Assembly (NCBI RefSeq): GCF_030418315.1
Contig: NZ_JAUHPV010000002.1
Location: 124,001-188,000 of the forward strand
From: Demequina zhanjiangensis
Lineage (GTDB): Bacteria; Actinomycetota; Actinomycetes; Actinomycetales; Demequinaceae
Length of the DNA: 64,000 nucleotides
Direction: 5' to 3'
Of this stretch, positions 34,846 to 42,939 are shown piece after piece. A program made the position numbers and the translations under genes. The notes under the pieces are model-generated. The model did no database searches, was not told where the DNA came from, and was given only the letters and a program-made list of their open reading frames with translations. The stretch's first letter is position 1, and each line of letters starts with the position of its first letter.

Positions 34846-36252
34846 GTGGAGCTTCAGGACTACATCCGCATCCTGCGCAAGAACTGGATTCTGATCGCCG
34901 TCACGTTCGCGCTCGCCGTGGCCGCGGCGTTCACCTACACCGCAGTGACGCCGCCCACCTACACGTCCAGCTCCAAGGTGTTCGTCTCCACCTCAGGAGC
35001 CAGCTCCGCGTCCGAGCTCCAGTCCGGCAGCTCCTTCACCCTGGCCCGAGTCGCCACCTACGCGGACCTGGCCACCACCCAGTCCGTGCTCGGCCCCACC
35101 ATCGACTCGCTCGGCCTCGCCGACACCTCCGTGGACGACCTCCGAAGCCAGGTGTCAGCATCGGCCCCTAGTTCCAAGTCCGTGATCGACATCACCGTCA
35201 CCGACGAGGACCCCGCGCTCGCCACCGCGATCGCGACCGAGGTGGCCACCCAGCTCGCCGTGGTGGTCGAAGAGCTCGAGACCACCGACTCCACCGACGG
35301 CTCCCCCGTCCGCCTCTCGATCGTGCAGGAAGCGCAGGAGCCGACCATCCCGTCGGCCCCGAACATGCGGCTCAACCTGGCGCTCGGCGGCCTGCTGGGC
35401 CTCGCCCTGGGCCTTGGCCTGGCGCTCACGCGCGCCGCGCTCGACACCCGCGTGCACAACGAGAAGGACGTCGAGCTCATCACCGAGGTGCCGATCCTGG
35501 GCGGGATCGTGTTCGACCCCAAGGCCAAGCAGCGTCCTCTCGTCATCCAGGCCGACCCCAAGAGCCCCCGCTCCGAGTCGTTCCGCACGCTGCGCACGAA
35601 CCTGCAGTTCCTGGACGCTGGCCGCGCCGAGCGCGCCTTCGTGCTCACCAGCTCCATGCCGGCAGAGGGCAAGTCCACCACCGCCGCCAACCTGGCCATC
35701 GCGCTCGCCGAATCCGGCAGCCGGGTCCTGCTCGTGGACGCGGACCTGCGCAAGCCCACGGTGCACAAGTACCTCAGCCTCGAAGGCGGAGTGGGCCTCA
35801 CCGACGTCATCATCGGCCGCGTGGCCCCCGCCGACGTCATCCAGCGCTGGGGCAACGGCAACCTCTACGTGCTCGCCGCCGGCCAGATCCCGCCGAACCC
35901 CTCAGAGCTGCTCGGATCCACCGCCATGGAGCGCCTCATCGAGCAGCTCACCAGCCAGTTCGACGTGGTGCTGTTCGACGCGCCCCCGCTGCTGCCCGTC
36001 ACCGACGCCGCCGTGCTCGCGCGACTCGTCGGCGGAAGCCTCGTGATCGTCGCCGCAGGCCGCACCCGCACCAACCAGCTGGAAGCCTCCATGGACGCGC
36101 TCGAGGTGGTCGGCGCGCCCCGCTCCGGCGTGGTCCTCACCATGGTGCCCACCAGCGGGCCCGACTCCTACGGGTACGGCCGCTACGGCTACGCCTACGA
36201 GGAGATCCCCGGCGCCAAGCCGACGCCCGCCGCGCGGCACCACGCGCGCTGA
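34846..36252 (+). CDS. Wzc/CapAB-type co-polymerase and BY-kinase (copy 2)
   Basis: Encodes 468 residues from GTG at 34846. A Wzz domain with two membrane segments (about 15-33 and 175-197) precedes a BY-kinase with Walker A PAEGKST (Lys276), Walker A' LLVDADLRKP and Walker B VVLFDAPP. The C-terminal Tyr cluster SYGYGRYGYAYE is the likely autophosphorylation tail. It controls EPS chain length and export. It is divergent from the priming transferase, a standard pairing. Confidence 0.93.
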   Translation: MELQDYIRILRKNWILIAVTFALAVAAAFTYTAVTPPTYTSSSKVFVSTSGASSASELQSGSSFTLARVATYADLATTQSVLGPTIDSLGLADTSVDDLRSQVSASAPSSKSVIDITVTDEDPALATAIATEVATQLAVVVEELETTDSTDGSPVRLSIVQEAQEPTIPSAPNMRLNLALGGLLGLALGLGLALTRAALDTRVHNEKDVELITEVPILGGIVFDPKAKQRPLVIQADPKSPRSESFRTLRTNLQFLDAGRAERAFVLTSSMPAEGKSTTAANLAIALAESGSRVLLVDADLRKPTVHKYLSLEGGVGLTDVIIGRVAPADVIQRWGNGNLYVLAAGQIPPNPSELLGSTAMERLIEQLTSQFDVVLFDAPPLLPVTDAAVLARLVGGSLVIVAAGRTRTNQLEASMDALEVVGAPRSGVVLTMVPTSGPDSYGYGRYGYAYEEIPGAKPTPAARHHAR

Positions 36253-36357
36253 CAGGCCGCCGGAACGGCGCCTGCGGGCATCGGCGGCGCGGGGCGGATG
36301 CCGGGATGTCGGAGCGTTTCGACGGGCTGCCGCGCGCGTTGACGGGGCGTCGGCGCG

Positions 36358-36486
36358 CTAGCCCCGCGTCACCGCATACGCCACCATCGCCGCCAGCAGC
36401 AGCGCGGCCACGAACATCCCCCACACCGGCAGGCCCCCATAGACCCGCCGATACCAAGGCTTATACGACTGCGACGTGTACGGCAT
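36358..36486 (-). CDS. Small 42-aa membrane protein
   Basis: Encodes 42 residues from ATG at 36486 with GGGAGGGG 3 bp upstream. Residues about 1-17 are polar and Tyr-rich (SYKPWYRRVYGG) and about 18-39 form one membrane helix (VWGMFVAALLLAAMVAYAV). It follows the terminator of the sortase-type gene. Function unknown; small single-helix proteins near Wzc may help EPS assembly, but that is speculation. Confidence 0.6.
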   Translation of the reverse strand: MPYTSQSYKPWYRRVYGGLPVWGMFVAALLLAAMVAYAVTRG

Positions 36487-36613
36487 AGGCCCCTCCCCCA
36501 TAGACACGTACCCCACTGTCCACCAGCACCCTTTCATATTCACCAGAAATGAGAAAAGGGCTATCCGCCACAATTCACGCGAACGCAACAAAGCAGCTCT
36601 CGGCAGACAAAGA

Positions 36614-36649
36614 AAGAACCCCGCCGCCCTCACGGGCGACGGGGTTCTT
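36614..36649 (-). terminator. Rho-independent terminator after the LANTG protein gene
   Basis: The stem AAGAACCCCGTCGCCC/GGGCGGCGGGGTTCTT has one mismatch and loop GTGA, followed by TCTTT on the minus strand. It lies 21 bp past the stop of the gene at 36671. Confidence 0.85.
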
Positions 36650-36670
36650 CAGCGTCTATGCGGTGACGAC

Positions 36671-37237
36671 TCAGACGGTCGCATCCACCTTCGCGCCAGC
36701 CTCACGACGGCGGGCCACGATGCCGACGGCACCGGCACCCGCGACGAGCAGACCACCCGCGACGGCGATCATGCCCATGTTCGAGGCACCCGTGTTGGCC
36801 AGCTCGTCGCCAGCGGCGAGCTCACCGGAGTCGGTGGTGGTGCCACCGGTGGAACCACCGGTGCCCAGCTCACCCGAGTCGGTCGTCGCGGTGACGTCGA
36901 TCGTGCCGTTCCAGATCGGCTCCTGCTGCGGGCCGGTCACGACAGCGTTGAGGACGCCGGCCGCGGTGGGCGCGGTGAACTCGAAGACCATCACGCCGTT
37001 GTCCGGGGTCTTGGTGAGCTCGAACGTCACCGAGTTGCCGGTCGCCGGGTTGGTGACGGTGAAGACGTAGGTACCGTTCGGCACGTTCGCGAACGAGAAG
37101 GTGGTCGAGGTGCTGATCGGCATCGAGAAGGTCGTGCCGGGGACCTCGATAGCCGGGTAGGGAGCCGCAGACGCAGCGCCGGCCGACCCGAGCATCAGTG
37201 CGGCCGCGACAGCGACCGAAGCGAAAATCTTGCGCAT
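36671..37237 (-). CDS. Secreted surface protein with LANTG sortase-type signal
   Basis: Encodes 188 residues. A signal peptide (about 1-25, ending AASAAP) leads to an all-beta domain of about 95 residues, a GGSTGGTT linker, the sorting motif LANTG, a hydrophobic helix (MGMIAVAGGLLVAGAGAVGIV) and an ARRREAG tail. LAxTG in place of LPxTG is typical of class E sortase substrates in high-GC actinobacteria. It lies 92 bp downstream of the DUF4012 gene on the same strand. A similar protein (LASTG) is at 57820. Confidence 0.85.
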   Translation of the reverse strand: MRKIFASVAVAAALMLGSAGAASAAPYPAIEVPGTTFSMPISTSTTFSFANVPNGTYVFTVTNPATGNSVTFELTKTPDNGVMVFEFTAPTAAGVLNAVVTGPQQEPIWNGTIDVTATTDSGELGTGGSTGGTTTDSGELAAGDELANTGASNMGMIAVAGGLLVAGAGAVGIVARRREAGAKVDATV

Positions 37238-37328
37238 TGAGCAAATCCCCCAACTATTTCTCTGCCTGTCCAGCAGGCCTCAAGGACATCTGTACGCACC
37301 ATATCAGGCACGTTGCCCCTCGGAAAGA

Positions 37329-39098
37329 TTAGCAGTCAGTGGAACGCGAGTCGACACCCACAAAGTTAAGAACAGGTTTCGAACCGGGGGTGACAAATAC
37401 GTCCCCAAGAGTGAAAAAGGGCGATTCGGGCATCACGGTCATCGTGATCTCGATGGCCTCGCCAGGCGAGAGCGCGACCGGCACGATCACCAGATCCCTG
37501 CCCGCGACCACCGCAGGCGAGTAGCCCACCACATCGCCGTCCGCCATCACGCTCAACACCCGATACCCGTCCGGCACGATCAGCGAGAAGTTCGCCCCGA
37601 AGTCACCCTCCGGCACCCAGTTGCCCACGCCCGCGATGTAGTCAGGAAGCTCCGCCACCTCTCCGTCGAAGCTGTGCGTCGCGTTGACCGTCAGCGTCCC
37701 CTCGGCCACCCGGCCGTCGGACACGCACATGCTCACCTCAGCGCCCGCGGTGACGTCCACGTAGTAGCCGATCTTGGAGCCCGAGCCGTCGTTGACGAAC
37801 ACGCCCGACCACACGCCGTCACGCAGCTGGTCACCACCCGCGGGCGTCGGCTGCAGAAGCGACTGCTCCTCCGGCACCGACGACCAGACCGAGAAACGTG
37901 ACTCGTCGAGCGCCCGAGCCAGACCGTCGACCGCCGACGACCCCCCAGCCAGCACCTCCGAGAACAGCGCACCCGCCGTCGCCGCGAAGAACGCGTCCTG
38001 CTCGCTCGGATCCTCGAACTCGAAGTACGCGCGATTGAGCATCACCTCGGCCAGGTTCGCGCCGCTCACCTCGATGCCCGCGACCTCCTGCGCCGGGGCG
38101 TCACCCAGCATGTAGCCGAGCGCCACCGGATCCAGGCTCACCACCCCGTCGGGCGCCTGCCCCGTCTCCCGCTCCACGAACTCGCTCATGAGCTGAGCCG
38201 CCCGCGGGAACTGCGGAGTGAAGTTCACGTCCTGCGCATACAGCGCGATCGCCTCACCGAAGGCGTCGATCTCCTCCTGCGTCGCACCCTCGATCGGCTC
38301 GCGCGGGATGTTCAGCTCGCCGGCCGAGTAGTACTCGCCCATCAGCGGACGACCGTCATCGATCGTCACCATGATCACCGCGCCCGGGATGCCCCCCGAC
38401 GCACGCGGCTCCGCATTGTTCTGCAGCATCACCGCATACGTGCGCGGCCCCTCGCCGCCCAGCATCCCCGGCAGCAGCTGAGACAGCGTCGTCGCGTCGT
38501 CCACCAGAGCGACCAGGTCGTCCAGCTGGCCCGTCAGATCGCCGAAGGCCTCACCCACGACCGCCACTGAACCCGACGTGTCCACCGCATCCAACGCGTC
38601 GATCTGATCGCGCAGCACCGACTGCACCTGCTCCAGAGTGGGCCGATACGGCTCCATCAGGAACGGATCGATACGACCGTCCGTGAACTCCGGATTCGCG
38701 AGCGCATCCAGATCCTCCAGCTGCGAGAGAGGCGTCAAGGCCTCATCCGCGAGCGCCCTCACCGCAACTCCCGCCGCCTGCAGCGGCCGCACCTGATCCT
38801 GCACCCACGGGATCTGGGCCGCCAGCCACCACTGCGGGCCCTGCGTGTGATCCGCGAAACCGTTCGCCGCCACCGAGAGGGTCTCCACCTCAGCCCTGAG
38901 AGTCACCACATCCCGCGCCGACACCGCCTCCTGCGCGCGCGCCGCCGACGCCTGCAACGTCTCCGCCTCAGCCCTCGCCTGCCACGCATCCCAGCCCAGC
39001 AGACCCGCCCACGCAAACAGGACGAAAAGGAAACCAGCGACCAGCCACCAGCCCCACCGGCGCCGCCTAGGCGCCGCATGGACTGGCGGTCGCACCAT
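37329..39098 (-). CDS. DUF4012 membrane-anchored extracellular protein (copy 1)
   Basis: Encodes 589 residues. A basic N-terminus (APRRRRWG) and one membrane helix (about 17-36) anchor a large extracellular part with a helical stretch (about 40-120) and the DUF4012 domain (about 210-560; QNNAEPRASGGIPGAV and LDPVALGYMLG are typical). DUF4012 proteins occur in actinobacterial EPS clusters, and some may belong to a family that attaches polymers to the cell wall, but their activity is unproven. It is divergent from the phosphatase gene by 44 bp. GAGGGG precedes the ATG. Confidence 0.88.
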   Translation of the reverse strand: MVRPPVHAAPRRRRWGWWLVAGFLFVLFAWAGLLGWDAWQARAEAETLQASAARAQEAVSARDVVTLRAEVETLSVAANGFADHTQGPQWWLAAQIPWVQDQVRPLQAAGVAVRALADEALTPLSQLEDLDALANPEFTDGRIDPFLMEPYRPTLEQVQSVLRDQIDALDAVDTSGSVAVVGEAFGDLTGQLDDLVALVDDATTLSQLLPGMLGGEGPRTYAVMLQNNAEPRASGGIPGAVIMVTIDDGRPLMGEYYSAGELNIPREPIEGATQEEIDAFGEAIALYAQDVNFTPQFPRAAQLMSEFVERETGQAPDGVVSLDPVALGYMLGDAPAQEVAGIEVSGANLAEVMLNRAYFEFEDPSEQDAFFAATAGALFSEVLAGGSSAVDGLARALDESRFSVWSSVPEEQSLLQPTPAGGDQLRDGVWSGVFVNDGSGSKIGYYVDVTAGAEVSMCVSDGRVAEGTLTVNATHSFDGEVAELPDYIAGVGNWVPEGDFGANFSLIVPDGYRVLSVMADGDVVGYSPAVVAGRDLVIVPVALSPGEAIEITMTVMPESPFFTLGDVFVTPGSKPVLNFVGVDSRSTDC

Positions 39099-39142
39099 GC
39101 ATCCCCTCTACACTGGGCCCGAGTTCCTCGGGGGTACCAGCC

Positions 39143-39697
39143 ATGACATCAATCCTGACCGTCTGCACCGGCAACATCTGCCGGTCGCCTGCCGCGGCCA
39201 TCGCGCTCCAAGGCTACCTGGGCGACATCGCACAGCTGAGCAGCGCAGGCGTCGCCGCACTCGTCGACGAAGGCCTGCCCATCGCCATGTCCCTCGCACT
39301 CGAGGAGCACGGACTCGACGGCCGCGGCCACCACGCCCGCATGCTCACCCCCCGCATCGTCGACGACAGCGACCTCATCATCGCCATGACCGCCGAACAC
39401 CGCCGACGCATCGTCTCCGAAAGCCCCCGCGCCCTCAAGCGGTCCTTCCTCTACATGGAGCTGGTCGCCGCCGCCCGCGCCGGAGCGCCGCTGCCCGGAG
39501 ACACCCCCGCCGAACGCGTCGCCAACATCGCCCCCGCCATCCAGGCCTACCGCCCCTACCTCGCCGGCCAGGACATCCCCGACGTCCCCGACCCCTACCG
39601 TCGGCCCCAAGAGGTGTACGACGAGGTGGCCACCATGATCGTCGCCGGCGCCGGAGACATCGCCGCCTGGGTGCGACCCGAGGACGACGGGCGCTAG
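39143..39697 (+). CDS. Low-molecular-weight protein-tyrosine phosphatase (Wzb-type)
   Basis: Encodes 184 residues. The P-loop CTGNICRS (Cys8 to Ser15, Arg14 conserved) and the general-acid Asp in DVPDPYRR (near residue 150) are intact. It would dephosphorylate the tyrosine tails of the three Wzc kinases and is the only obviously active tyrosine phosphatase of this type among the EPS genes. It starts 44 bp from the divergent DUF4012 gene; TACACT is a possible -10 box. Its intact site contrasts with the degenerate one in the kinase fusion at 16537. Confidence 0.9.
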   Translation: MTSILTVCTGNICRSPAAAIALQGYLGDIAQLSSAGVAALVDEGLPIAMSLALEEHGLDGRGHHARMLTPRIVDDSDLIIAMTAEHRRRIVSESPRALKRSFLYMELVAAARAGAPLPGDTPAERVANIAPAIQAYRPYLAGQDIPDVPDPYRRPQEVYDEVATMIVAGAGDIAAWVRPEDDGR

Positions 39698-39721
39698 GCG
39701 AGGCCGGCCCGCGCGAAGGCG

Positions 39722-40306
39722 CTAGTCGCCGAAGACCGCCGACGCCGCCTCCGGGACAGGCTCGCCGCACGCCCCCTGGACCCACGCCTTCACCGTCGCG
39801 CCCGACTGATAGGCGTAGAAGTAGGCCCACAGCACCGGCGTCATCGGCTCCTCGGCCTCGAGCATCAGCACCTCGCCGTCGAAGCAGCTCCGCACGATCA
39901 TCCTCGAGCGCGAGATGTGGTGCGTCACCGTGATCACCGCAGCGCTGTCCCACCCGCGCGCCGCCGCCTCATCCCGCAACCACTGCGCCTCACCACGCGT
40001 CGTGAACGGCTCCGGCTTCGCACAGGCGACGACCCCGTCGGGCGCCGCACACGCCTCCTGCGCCAGCTCATAGGTGCCCTCCGCGATCTCCGGATCCAAC
40101 GACACCAGCACGTGATCCGTCAGCCCGTCCGCCACCAGCTGCTGCGCGATCTCCATCCGCTCATCCGTCGGCGGGCCCAAGACCAAGGCGACATCCACGT
40201 CGGCCGGCTCATCATGCGCAGGAGCGACCAGGAACGGCCACCCCACCGCCACCACACCCGCGACAGCCACGACCGCCGCGAGCGTCCACATCGCCGCACG
40301 TCGCAT
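39722..40306 (-). CDS. YdcF/SanA-like (DUF218) membrane protein
   Basis: Encodes 194 residues with an N-terminal membrane helix (about 6-27) and an extracellular domain with VALVLGPPTDERMEIA, RGEAQWLRDEA and AVITVTHHISRSRMI, the DUF218 pattern. Related proteins (SanA, ElyC) affect envelope integrity and lipid-carrier use. It is convergent with the phosphatase gene. Two Cys pairs may form disulfides. The exact function is unknown. Confidence 0.75.
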   Translation of the reverse strand: MRRAAMWTLAAVVAVAGVVAVGWPFLVAPAHDEPADVDVALVLGPPTDERMEIAQQLVADGLTDHVLVSLDPEIAEGTYELAQEACAAPDGVVACAKPEPFTTRGEAQWLRDEAAARGWDSAAVITVTHHISRSRMIVRSCFDGEVLMLEAEEPMTPVLWAYFYAYQSGATVKAWVQGACGEPVPEAASAVFGD

Positions 40307-40364
40307 GCGGCACAGGGTAGCGGGCGGGAGGTGGCTGGCGGCAGCGTCGGGCTGGCGGGTAGCG

Positions 40365-40412
40365 CGTCGGGCGGGTGAAGCGTCGGCCGGGTGAGACGTC
40401 GGGCGGGTGAAA
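40365..40412. repeat. 16-bp tandem repeat, three copies
   Basis: CGTCGGSCGGGTGARR is repeated at 40365, 40381 and 40397, with a partial fourth copy after it. It lies between the YdcF-like gene start and the terminator of the twin-peptide genes. Confidence 0.75.
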
Positions 40413-40435
40413 CGTCGGCCCCGCGTCCGGGCGTG

Positions 40436-40470
40436 AAAAAGCCCCGCCGAGAGGTCTCTCGACGGGGCTC
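40436..40470 (-). terminator. Rho-independent terminator after the twin-peptide genes
   Basis: The hairpin AGCCCCGTCGAGAG/CTCTCGGCGGGGCT is followed by TTTTT on the minus strand, 25 bp past the stop of the 43-aa peptide gene. It is a classical intrinsic terminator, with a strong U-tract for this high-GC DNA. Confidence 0.9.
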
Positions 40471-40494
40471 GCTAGGTCAGCGGCTGAGGTCAGA

Positions 40495-40626
40495 TCAGCG
40501 GATGTCAGTCTTCGAGGTGGCCGACATGGCGTCCGCGATCTCGTCCTGCACCGACGCGGGCAGGTTGGCGAACTGGCGCTTCTCGGACTTCTTGTAGAAG
40601 CCGGAGAACAGCGAGGAACCGATCAT
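40495..40626 (-). CDS. 43-aa small peptide ending DAMSATSKTDIR (peptide B)
   Basis: Encodes 43 residues with AAGGAG 7 bp before the ATG. The N-terminal half is basic and aromatic (FYKKSEKRQF). The C-terminal half has ANLPASVQDEI and ends DAMSATSKTDIR, identical over the last 12 residues to the 42-aa peptide upstream. It has no signal peptide or Cys. The T-DIR ending recalls DUF1127 (YjiS-like) small proteins, whose C-termini read like RSDI; a RiPP-like precursor is another option, but no maturation enzyme is adjacent. The conserved end and good ribosome site argue it is real. Confidence 0.75.
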   Translation of the reverse strand: MIGSSLFSGFYKKSEKRQFANLPASVQDEIADAMSATSKTDIR

Positions 40627-40689
40627 GGTTGTCTCCTTCGTATCTCAGAGGGTGTGCCGCACGGCAGGTGCGACGGAGGTAGAAGCGGT

Positions 40690-40706
40690 GCAGCCCTGAC
40701 GGCTGC
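40690..40706 (-). promoter_or_regulatory. Hairpin between the twin-peptide genes
   Basis: GCAGCC-N5-GGCTGC lies in the 155-bp spacer between the peptide genes. A second small stem (TGCCG/CGGCA at 40655-40666) is closer to peptide B. They could affect processing or relative expression; neither looks like a terminator. Confidence 0.3.
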
Positions 40707-40781
40707 CGCTCGGAAGCGCCGAGACCGAGCCGCTCAGGGCAGCGCCCCGGCACGATCCCTGGCGAGAGTTGACGAACATCG

Positions 40782-40910
40782 TCAGCGGATGTCGGTCTTG
40801 GAGGTGGCGGACATCGCGTCGAGGATCTCGTCACGCGTGTGCGCCGGGAGGTCGCTGTAGGCAAGACCGGTCGACATACGGCCGATCACTGCGCTGATCA
40901 CGTCGAGCAT
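40782..40910 (-). CDS. 42-aa small peptide ending DAMSATSKTDIR (peptide A)
   Basis: Encodes 42 residues with AAGGAG 7 bp before the ATG at 40910. A variable, hydrophobic N-terminal half (MLDVISAVIGRM) is followed by YSDLPAHTRDEIL and DAMSATSKTDIR. Shared positions with peptide B are L-P-A-x(3)-D-E-I-x and the identical last 12 residues. A promoter and hairpin leader lie upstream; the terminator lies past peptide B, so both may be on one RNA. Function unknown; options are a DUF1127-like regulatory protein, a signalling peptide or a modified peptide precursor. Confidence 0.75.
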   Translation of the reverse strand: MLDVISAVIGRMSTGLAYSDLPAHTRDEILDAMSATSKTDIR

Positions 40911-40983
40911 TGGGCTCTCCTTCTCTTCGGTGTGAGACCGGGAGCCTGGACGTGGAGTCCGGAATCCCGGTTGGCCCCACGTT

Positions 40984-41042
40984 GGGACAATGCAAAAGTC
41001 CCGCCATGACCGTTGCTTTGGCGACGTTGTCATCAGCGGGAC
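40984..41042 (-). promoter_or_regulatory. Terminator-like hairpin in the twin-peptide leader
   Basis: On the minus strand GTCCCGC pairs with GCGGGAC (41036-41042 with 40998-41004), plus ATGAC/GTCAT inside, followed by TTTT. The 3' arm GGGAC can instead pair with a downstream GTCCC (40984-40988) around a 9-nt loop. It begins about 3 nt after the predicted RNA start, with no leftward gene before it to terminate. It may be an attenuator, or the end of a small RNA of about 50 nt. Confidence 0.5.
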
Positions 41043-41051
41043 GCTGTGTTC

Positions 41052-41081
41052 ACTATATCGGCCGACGGGGGTGGAATCCAA
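41052..41081 (-). promoter_or_regulatory. Predicted promoter of the twin-peptide genes
   Basis: Reading leftward, TTGGAT (41076-41081), an 18-bp spacer and TATAGT (41052-41057) resemble a SigA-type promoter. RNA would start near 41045, giving a leader of about 135 nt before peptide A. The 400-bp gap from 40911 to 41307 holds this promoter and leader; nothing else was recognised in it. Confidence 0.5.
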
Positions 41082-41307
41082 GCCCCCTGTCGCTCAGATC
41101 ACACAGATTGCCGGATTGCATGCATGACCTGTCCCGGTGCGGGCGGTTTGCGAGGTTCCAGGGACGACGCTGGGGCGGCGCGGGGTCGCGGGAGGGCTGG
41201 CGGCGGGGGTGGCGCGGGGTGGCGACGGGGTGGCGACGGGGGTGGTGGCCCGCCCTTCGAGCGCACCTTTTGTCCCAATTGTCAGACCCTCCTGATTGGC
41301 TAGAGCC

Positions 41308-42891
41308 ATGGACATCTCGACCGCCGCGATCGACGAAGCGCTCGACGCGCTGCGCGCGCTCGACGGTCAGGCCACGTCCGCGCTGAGCCCCGACGCCCTC
41401 GTGGACGGTGTCCAGCTCCTCACCCGGATCGGCCGCCTGTCCGACGCCCTGCGGGCTGCGCTCGCCGGCGAGCTCGAACGCCGGTCCACCCCCTCCAAGG
41501 GGGACGCGGGCGTCGCGAGGCAGCAGGGCTACCGCGACGTGCGGCGCATGATCGCCTCCACCGCAGGCACCTCCCTCGCGGAGGCGCAACGGTCCATCGA
41601 CGCCGGACGCATGCTGCTCGGCGCCGCTGCGGGGAGCGACCCGGCGGCCGACGCGAGCGGTCCCGGGCTCCCTGGCGCGCCTAACGTGGGAGGCAGCGAT
41701 GGGCTGGACAGTGGGCTGAGCGGTGGGCTGAGCGGCGGACTGGGAGGCGGGCTGGGCTCCGGGGGTGCGTCGTCCGCGACCGCGCCTGCTGGGCGTGAGC
41801 CGGCCGGGCGTGCGCATCTCGCCTCCGCCGTGCGAGCCGGCGACATCGCTGTGGACCGCGCCGCCCTCGTCACCCGCACACTCGACCGGATCACCGAGCT
41901 GCGCGCCGCTCTCGCGAGCACCCCCGACAGCTTCACTCCACCCGAATGGACCGACCCCGCAGTCCTCGAGGAGCGACTCGTCGACGGCGCCCTGCGCCTC
42001 ACCTACCGCGACCTCAACCGCATGTGCCAGCGCGCCATCGCCGCCACCGACCCACGCGCCTGGGAACAGCAGGAAGAACGGCAGCACCGCGAGCGCCACG
42101 TCACCATCGCCCACCAGGACGACGGCATGGTCAGCATCCGCGCCGTGCTCGACCCGCCTTCGGCAGCCCCCGTCATCGCGCTCCTCGAGGCGCACGTCAA
42201 GGACGGACTGCGCCGACGCAGTGACGCCATCAAGGAAGGCGCCGAGCACGTCGACGACCGCACGGCCATCCAGATGCGCGCCGACGCGCTCACCTCCATC
42301 GCCCGGCACGCGCTCGGCTGCGACCAGACGCCCAGCGGCGTCACCACCACCGTGGTCGTGCGCATCAACCACGACGACCTGCAGGACGGGCTCGGCATCG
42401 GCGACGCCGACGACCTCCCCCACCCCGTCAGCGCAGGCGCCGCCCGGCGCATGGCCGCCGACGCACAGATCATCCCCGCCGTGCTCGGCACCGACTCGCA
42501 GGTGCTCGACCTCGGCCGCAGCGTCCGGCTCTTCACCAAAGCGCAACGCCTCGCACTCGGAGAACGCGACGGAGGCTGCGCCATCTGCCACGCCCCACCC
42601 TCCTACTGCGAAGCGCACCACATCCGCTGGTGGACCAGAGACCGCGGGCCCACCGACCTTGAGAACGGCGTGCTGTTGTGCGTCTCCTGCCACCACCGCA
42701 TCCACGACGAGACATGGAAAGTCCACACCGACGGCAACGACATCCGCGTGACTCCGCCGCGCTCCGCCTTCCCCGCGCCACGCACCACCAGACCCCCAGG
42801 CCGCCACGACCGCCCGCACTCCAACCCGCCCCGACGCCCCCACCGAGTCGGCGGGCGTGCCGCACTCGACCCATCGCGACGGCCGGAGTAG
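41308..42891 (+). CDS. DUF222 / HNH endonuclease protein (13E12-repeat family)
   Basis: Encodes 527 residues from ATG at 41308. An N-terminal DUF222 domain (about 30-340) is interrupted near 130-155 by a Gly/Leu/Ser low-complexity insert (GLSGGLSGGLGGGLG). A C-terminal HNH domain (about 428-475) has CAICHAPPSYCEAHHI and CVSCHHRIHD, that is two Cys pairs and the HH motif. Members are multi-copy and possibly mobile in actinobacteria, with unclear function. Short repeats flank its 3' end. Confidence 0.9.
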   Translation: MDISTAAIDEALDALRALDGQATSALSPDALVDGVQLLTRIGRLSDALRAALAGELERRSTPSKGDAGVARQQGYRDVRRMIASTAGTSLAEAQRSIDAGRMLLGAAAGSDPAADASGPGLPGAPNVGGSDGLDSGLSGGLSGGLGGGLGSGGASSATAPAGREPAGRAHLASAVRAGDIAVDRAALVTRTLDRITELRAALASTPDSFTPPEWTDPAVLEERLVDGALRLTYRDLNRMCQRAIAATDPRAWEQQEERQHRERHVTIAHQDDGMVSIRAVLDPPSAAPVIALLEAHVKDGLRRRSDAIKEGAEHVDDRTAIQMRADALTSIARHALGCDQTPSGVTTTVVVRINHDDLQDGLGIGDADDLPHPVSAGAARRMAADAQIIPAVLGTDSQVLDLGRSVRLFTKAQRLALGERDGGCAICHAPPSYCEAHHIRWWTRDRGPTDLENGVLLCVSCHHRIHDETWKVHTDGNDIRVTPPRSAFPAPRTTRPPGRHDRPHSNPPRRPHRVGGRAALDPSRRPE

Positions 42892-42929
42892 ATCGCGACA
42901 TCCGGACTAGATTGCGGCAACCGGAGTAG
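42883..42929. repeat. 19-bp imperfect tandem repeat at the HNH gene end
   Basis: CCGGAGTAGATCGCGACAT, CCGGACTAGATTGCGGCAA and a partial CCGGAGTAG follow each other. The first unit contains the TAG stop of the HNH gene. Confidence 0.6.
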
Positions 42930-42939
42930 CCGGGCGTGC

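Noticed and set aside
40495-40910. Twin peptides as a complete lasso or sactipeptide cluster
   Set aside because: No asparagine-synthetase-like cyclase, transglutaminase-like protease or radical SAM gene is adjacent; the PqqD-like genes are more than 20 kb away.
41296-41308. TTG at 41296 as start of the HNH gene
   Set aside because: No ribosome site fits it better than ATG 41308, and the four extra residues add nothing conserved.
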